NCBI RefSeq assembly: GCF_025252405.1
Contig: NZ_CP104307.1
Location: 2,604,001-2,668,000, forward strand
Source of the DNA: Flavobacterium sp. TR2
Lineage (GTDB): Bacteria > Bacteroidota > Bacteroidia > Flavobacteriales > Flavobacteriaceae
DNA: 64,000 nucleotides
Direction: 5' to 3'
In this document: piece after piece, positions 60,468 to 64,000 of the stretch
Numbering within the stretch: position 1 is the stretch's first letter
Layout: every line of letters begins with the position of its first letter
Position numbers and translations under genes: made by a program
The notes under the pieces: model-generated
The model's input: the letters and a program-made list of their open reading frames with translations, nothing else
The model's database searches: none
Told to the model about the DNA's origin: nothing

Positions 60468-61295
60468 TTAGCTGTTTTTAAAGGATCTTGATTTTTGAAA
60501 TGGAATTTTTAAGAGATTCTTCAATTGATTGTTTTCTTCAGCACGCATATGGGTGTCTACACCGTATACGAGCTGGTCTTTGGGCAAATAGGTGAACGTT
60601 CCAAAAATTCTATCCCAAACAGAAAAGATATTTCCATAATTGCTATCTGTATAAGGCAGCACGTAATGATGATGCACTTTATGCATATTTGGAGAAACAA
60701 TAAAATAGCTTAAAAAAACGTCTAGCTTTTCTGGAAGTGAAATATTGGCGTGATTAAATTGTGAAGCAATAACCGATAAGGACTGATATAGAAAAACCAT
60801 CCACATTGGAGTTCCAACAATTAAAACGCCTAAAGTGGTAAAAATAAAACGGACTACGCTTTCTCCTGGGTGATGTCTGTTTGCTGTCGTAGTATCAATC
60901 CAAGTGTCGGTATGATGCACCAAATGAAACTGCCAAAGAATTTTTACTTTGTGCTCTACCAAATGGGCTAGGTAAGCTCCAATCAAATCCAAAAGCAGCA
61001 AGCCAATTATGGTATAGAGCCAAGTTGGCATTTTAGGAAGCCACTGCAGAATTCCAAAATTATTGTCAATTGTCCAAGCGGCAGTTTTTATTAAAATAAA
61101 AGCAAGAATAAAATTGACCACAATAGTCGTGAACGTAAAAAAGAAGTTTATCCCAGCGTGAGGCCATTTTTTATATTGCATTTTAAACAAAGGGAAACTG
61201 TTTTCGATAAGCCAAAAAATGGTAATGCCGCCAACTAGAATTAGGCTTCTGTGCGACGATGGAATCGTACTGAAGTAAGAAATGATTTCGTTCAT
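60468..61295 (-). CDS. Sterol-desaturase-family membrane hydroxylase
   Basis: This 275-residue protein has about five TM helices. The diiron His motifs are present: HLVEHKVKILWQFHLVHH (about 120-137), RHHPGESVVR, and NMHKVHHHYVLPYTDSNYG (about 210-228). The family hydroxylates or desaturates lipids, for example sterols, carotenoids or fatty acids. The substrate cannot be told from sequence. No lipid-synthesis partner is adjacent. The 170-base stretch 61296-61421 downstream is A+T-rich and carries a hairpin. Confidence 0.9.
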   Translation of the reverse strand: MNEIISYFSTIPSSHRSLILVGGITIFWLIENSFPLFKMQYKKWPHAGINFFFTFTTIVVNFILAFILIKTAAWTIDNNFGILQWLPKMPTWLYTIIGLLLLDLIGAYLAHLVEHKVKILWQFHLVHHTDTWIDTTTANRHHPGESVVRFIFTTLGVLIVGTPMWMVFLYQSLSVIASQFNHANISLPEKLDVFLSYFIVSPNMHKVHHHYVLPYTDSNYGNIFSVWDRIFGTFTYLPKDQLVYGVDTHMRAEENNQLKNLLKIPFQKSRSFKNS

Positions 61296-61345
61296 AATAC
61301 AATAATATTTGAGTTGAAATAAAGTTTCTTTGTCGATCTTGATCC

Positions 61346-61390
61346 AAAAAAAAAGAGAAAATCAAATATAAATATATCAGATTTTCTCTT
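61346..61390. terminator. Bidirectional terminator between desaturase and GlsB genes
   Basis: AAGAGAAAATC (61353-61363) pairs with GATTTTCTCTT (61380-61390), and A-runs at the left give a U-run for the minus strand. It is 32 bases past the stop of the GlsB-type gene. Confidence 0.8.
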
Positions 61391-61421
61391 TCGATTTAAA
61401 TTGTGCGCCAATAATTGGCTA

Positions 61422-61661
61422 TTATTTTTTGATGAGGCTTATTACAAATAGTAAAACCCATGCGCCACCTACAGCAATCAGAATCTGCCACAGAAGGCCT
61501 CCGCCTCCAATACCAAGTTTTCCGGCAATCCATCCTCCGATAAATCCGCCTACAATTCCAACAATGATATTGCCAAGTAAACCAAAACCTGAACCTTTCC
61601 AGATTTGACCAGCAAGCCATCCTGAAATGGCACCTATAAGTAAGAAGTATAAAAATTCCAT
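61422..61661 (-). CDS. GlsB/YeaQ/YmgE-family stress membrane protein
   Basis: This 79-residue protein is a classic short, Gly-rich membrane protein: FLLIGAISGWLAGQIWKGSGF, GNIIVGIVGGFIGGWIAGKLG, then LIAVGGAWVLLFVISLIKK. Such proteins are transglycosylase-associated and stress-induced. It lies 36 bases after the aquaporin gene on the same strand and is probably co-expressed. A shadow frame exists but does not match any family. Confidence 0.85.
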   Translation of the reverse strand: MEFLYFLLIGAISGWLAGQIWKGSGFGLLGNIIVGIVGGFIGGWIAGKLGIGGGGLLWQILIAVGGAWVLLFVISLIKK

Positions 61662-61697
61662 ATTTTCTTGATGAGATAGTTGACTTCTTTCTTCTAA

Positions 61698-62405
61698 TTA
61701 TGCTTCTTCATGATTTTGAAGCAGTGTCTTATAAAGAAACCCGGCAGCTAATGCACCAAGAATAGGGGCAACCCAAAATAGCCAAACCTGAGATAATGGC
61801 TCCCCGCCGACAAAAATAGCTTGGGATAAGGATCTCGCTGGATTTACAGAAGTATTCGTAATTGGAATACTGATCAAGTGTATTAAAGTTAAAGCCAAAC
61901 CGATTGCAATTCCTGCAAATCTTCCGTTTGCAAATTTATCAGTTGCTCCTAGAATCACTAGTAAAAAGAATAAAGTAAGCACAAATTCTGCAATAAAGGC
62001 AGACTGTAACGAATAACCATCAGGAGAAAAAGCTCCAAAACCATTAGATGCAAAGGCACCGGCTTTTGTATTGTCTATTGCAAAACCCGCTTTTCCTGAG
62101 GCTATCGTGTATAAAGTTCCTGCTGCCGCAGCAGCTCCCACACACTGTGCAATGATGTACGGAATAAGATCTTTGGCAGAAAATCTTCCGCCAGCCCATA
62201 AACCAAAAGAAACCGCTGGATTAAAATGACCGCCAGAAATATGGCCAACAGCGTATGCCATTGTAAGTACCGTTAAACCAAAAGCTAAAGCAACACCCGC
62301 AAATCCGATCCCTAAATCTGGAATTCCAGCAGCAAAAATAGCGCTTCCGCATCCGCCAAAAACAAGCCAATAAGTCCCAAAAAACTCTGCAAATAATTTT
62401 TTCAT
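61698..62405 (-). CDS. aqpZ: Aquaporin (AqpZ-like)
   Basis: This 235-residue aquaporin has six TM segments and both NPA boxes: [15 protein letters not shown] (NPA near 63) and [15 protein letters not shown] (NPA near 188). Residues F-H-R-type selectivity-filter positions look like the water-specific group rather than glycerol facilitators ([18 protein letters not shown] start). It may give fast water flow under osmotic change. It precedes the GlsB-type gene by 36 bases and follows a DoxX-like gene by 25 bases. Confidence 0.95.
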   Translation of the reverse strand: MKKLFAEFFGTYWLVFGGCGSAIFAAGIPDLGIGFAGVALAFGLTVLTMAYAVGHISGGHFNPAVSFGLWAGGRFSAKDLIPYIIAQCVGAAAAAGTLYTIASGKAGFAIDNTKAGAFASNGFGAFSPDGYSLQSAFIAEFVLTLFFLLVILGATDKFANGRFAGIAIGLALTLIHLISIPITNTSVNPARSLSQAIFVGGEPLSQVWLFWVAPILGALAAGFLYKTLLQNHEEA

Positions 62406-62430
62406 AATAAAATAATTTAATGGTTAATGT

Positions 62431-62787
62431 TTAGAATGTATATTGGTATGCCCAATAAATTAAAACAAATTGTAAGGGCAAACGTACAAATAAAATCCAT
62501 CTTGGTAAACCAAAACCTGCTTTTTTATTTTGAAACATATACAAATTGGCAGGAAAAACAGCAATTAATAGCATTATAATTCCCCAGGCAGCAAAATGTG
62601 ACGAAAAAGGCAGGATTAGAAAGATGCCTAAAATGATTTCGGCGGCACCACTTAAAATATTTATTAATTTGGGGTTTTTAAATGCGGGAGGAATGATTTT
62701 TACATACATTCCAGGACTTCTAAAATGATTTATTCCAGCAAGAATATATAAGCAAGCCATTAAATATAAATGCCAAGGTAAAATCAT
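62431..62787 (-). CDS. DoxX-like four-helix membrane protein
   Basis: This 118-residue protein has four TM helices with LYLMACLYILAGINHFRSPGM at the start and NPKLINILSGAAEIILGIFL in the middle, typical of the DoxX/YphA group. The end is LPLQFVLIYWAYQYTF. It is shorter than the duplicated protein at 992. Together with AqpZ and the GlsB-type gene it forms a minus-strand membrane-protein unit. Confidence 0.8.
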   Translation of the reverse strand: MILPWHLYLMACLYILAGINHFRSPGMYVKIIPPAFKNPKLINILSGAAEIILGIFLILPFSSHFAAWGIIMLLIAVFPANLYMFQNKKAGFGLPRWILFVRLPLQFVLIYWAYQYTF

Positions 62788-62874
62788 GATATTTAATTGT
62801 TTATCACGAATTTATAAAAAAATTAACAATTATTGCATTACAGATGTACTTTTTTTAATAATGCTTATTGAGAG

Positions 62875-63774
62875 TTATTTTTTTAACTTGAAATTTACAT
62901 TCATAATAATTATGGCAAGAATGATCAATACAATTCCGACCCATTGCGAAAAGATTACTTTTTCGTTTAATAAAACATAGGCCATCATGACAGAAACTGG
63001 CAGTTCAAGAGCAGAAACAATACTTCCTAATCCGATTCCCGTTAGAGGAAAACCTGCTGTCATTAAAAGAGGCGGGATAATAGTGCCAAACAGCGATAGA
63101 ACAATTCCCCATTTTAGGAAAATTTCTAGATTGAAAGCAGTTGCCTGAGTTGCAAAAGCAAACGAAAAAACAATTATAGCGCCACCTAGAAGCATATAAA
63201 GACTTCTTTGCGCCGAAGAGATTTCTGTAGCTACACGATTTGCAGTAAACATAGTTGTAGTAAAAGACGCTGCAGCCAGCATTCCCCAAACTAATCCTCT
63301 CCAGTCTAACTCGATATCATTATTGATAATATTTGTTGCTAAAACGGTCCCAAACAGCACTATAAAAACCGCAATTACTTTTTGCTTTGAGGGCAGTTTT
63401 TTCTCTAAAAACATTTCCAGTAAAACTCCCATCCAAACGGTTTGCATTAATAAAACGATTCCGATAGAAACAGGAATATATTTTACGGCCAAATAATAAA
63501 ATAAGCTTGTCATTCCTAATGAAGTTCCGGCAAGCATTAAATTGAAAATGTTTTTAGGAGATGCTTTTACGGCTGCATTTTTGTTTTTAATGCGTTGAAA
63601 AAGATTAATTAGAAGAATACCAAGAATTCCGTAAATAAATTGTGAGGTTGTGACTTCTGCAGTTGTGTATCCTTCAGAATAAGCCATTTTTACAAAAGTG
63701 GCCAACATTCCGTAAGTGGTTGCTCCCAAAGCAACAAGAAAAACACCTTTTAATACATTATTTTGCGACGTCAT
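62875..63774 (-). CDS. EamA-family (DMT superfamily) transporter
   Basis: This 299-residue protein has ten TM helices in two EamA repeats: GVFLVALGATTYGMLATFVKMAYSEG opens the first, and GLVWGMLAAASFTTTMFTANRVAT starts the second half. The GLGSIVSALELPVSVMMAYVLLNE block is the C-terminal part. Such exporters move amino acids, nucleotides or drugs. The substrate is not predictable. The gene ends 88 bases before the DoxX-like start in the reverse direction, with no strong shared operon signal. Confidence 0.88.
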   Translation of the reverse strand: MTSQNNVLKGVFLVALGATTYGMLATFVKMAYSEGYTTAEVTTSQFIYGILGILLINLFQRIKNKNAAVKASPKNIFNLMLAGTSLGMTSLFYYLAVKYIPVSIGIVLLMQTVWMGVLLEMFLEKKLPSKQKVIAVFIVLFGTVLATNIINNDIELDWRGLVWGMLAAASFTTTMFTANRVATEISSAQRSLYMLLGGAIIVFSFAFATQATAFNLEIFLKWGIVLSLFGTIIPPLLMTAGFPLTGIGLGSIVSALELPVSVMMAYVLLNEKVIFSQWVGIVLIILAIIIMNVNFKLKK

Positions 63775-63924
63775 AAATTATTATTTTTAAAAAATTAAGC
63801 CGGCAAAGGTAAGCTATTTTGTTTAGGATTCTATCGTACTATGTTGAAAATAGTGATTTAATGACAATAAAGTTTAAATTTAAGGCCATGAATTAAGGAT
63901 TCTTTAAAAAAAGAAAATGTTTGA

Positions 63925-63965
63925 AAAAGAAAAACCATCAAAAAATAATTCTGATGGCTTTTTAT
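63925..63965 (-). terminator. Terminator for the gene entering from the right
   Basis: CCATCA (63935-63940) pairs with TGATGG (63952-63957), extended by AAA/TTT flanks. On the minus strand the hairpin ends in a T-run. It follows the partial gene at 63968 by about ten bases. Confidence 0.75.
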
Positions 63966-63967
63966 GA

Positions 63968-64000
63968 TTATAAAGAATAAATCTTCTCTTTAGCAATTAC
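63968..64000 (-). CDS. C-terminal end of a gene running out at the right edge
   Basis: Ten codons VIAKEKIYSL and a stop (63968-63970) are open from the window edge on the minus strand. The hairpin terminator just downstream supports a real gene end. Nothing can be said of its function. Confidence 0.4.
   Translation of the reverse strand, partial: VIAKEKIYSL

Noticed and set aside
61396..61620. Minus-strand Trp/Arg-rich frame overlapping the GlsB-type gene
   Set aside because: Trp- and Arg-rich shadow of the Gly-rich gene in another frame.

Overview
The window looks like a stretch of a Flavobacterium-like chromosome (Bacteroidota, Flavobacteriia). The DNA is A+T-rich. Several promoters carry the Bacteroidetes -7 box TAnnTTTG (prfA, pyrF, glnA, GSIII, the purM-type gene, the AraC gene). 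Families typical of this group are present: a type IX secretion sorting domain, DUF5723, GSIII glutamine synthetase, fused isobutyryl-CoA mutase, GH92, and many short secreted lipoproteins. No rRNA, tRNA, CRISPR array or intact insertion sequence was seen.

Layout. 1-2.8 kb: a gene tail, a DUF5995-like gene, a DoxX-like membrane protein and an exported beta-carbonic anhydrase. 2.8-7.1 kb: a variable locus on the minus strand. A lipoprotein with a Gly-rich linker and a C-terminal HExxH zincin-like domain is followed by small exported paralogues (families A and B) and two orphan C-terminal fragments, laid out like a polymorphic toxin/immunity array. 7.5-10.2 kb: prfA and a DUF5723 outer-membrane protein. 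10.4-16.9 kb: a stress cluster (holin-like, YtxH, lmo0937-like, porin-like, DUF4142-like, CHASE3 histidine kinase, response regulator, AraC-type regulator, CsbD, Dps). 17-19 kb: pyrF and a metal-receptor protein between heptanucleotide repeats. 19.0-19.8 kb: a duplicated unit encoding an identical 19-residue hydrophobic peptide followed by a terminator.

20-28.4 kb: purU, small lipoproteins, an L,D-transpeptidase and icmF. 28.6-32.6 kb: accessory genes, namely a GmrSD/DUF262 restriction-like nuclease, a GNAT acetyltransferase, a shortened TPR protein and a stand-alone Hint-domain protein. 32.7-38.2 kb: four small secreted paralogues next to an AraC regulator and an esterase. Three of the paralogues and the AraC gene share one upstream motif, which suggests a regulon. 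38.2-45.7 kb: a collagen-like lipoprotein, a T9SS-secreted protein, a TerC protein and divergent GSII and GSIII glutamine synthetases.

46.1-51.6 kb: a curli-type amyloid operon (two curlin-repeat subunits, a CsgE with a CsgH-like N-terminal domain, CsgF, a CsgG with an extra C-terminal barrel-like domain, and a beta-propeller lipoprotein). Its leader has LytTR-like boxes and a palindrome also found in front of the Hint gene. 51.7-64 kb: a purM-type gene, small hypothetical genes, a GH92 glycosidase, an M61 aminopeptidase, a sterol-desaturase-family enzyme, a GlsB-type protein, an aquaporin, a DoxX-like protein and an EamA transporter, separated by hairpin repeats.

The best candidates for undescribed biology are the lipoprotein/orphan-fragment array (3.4-7.1 kb), the duplicated mini-peptide unit (19.0-19.8 kb), the AraC/secreted-paralogue regulon (33-37 kb), and the modified curli machinery with its shared operator (46-50 kb and 32 kb).
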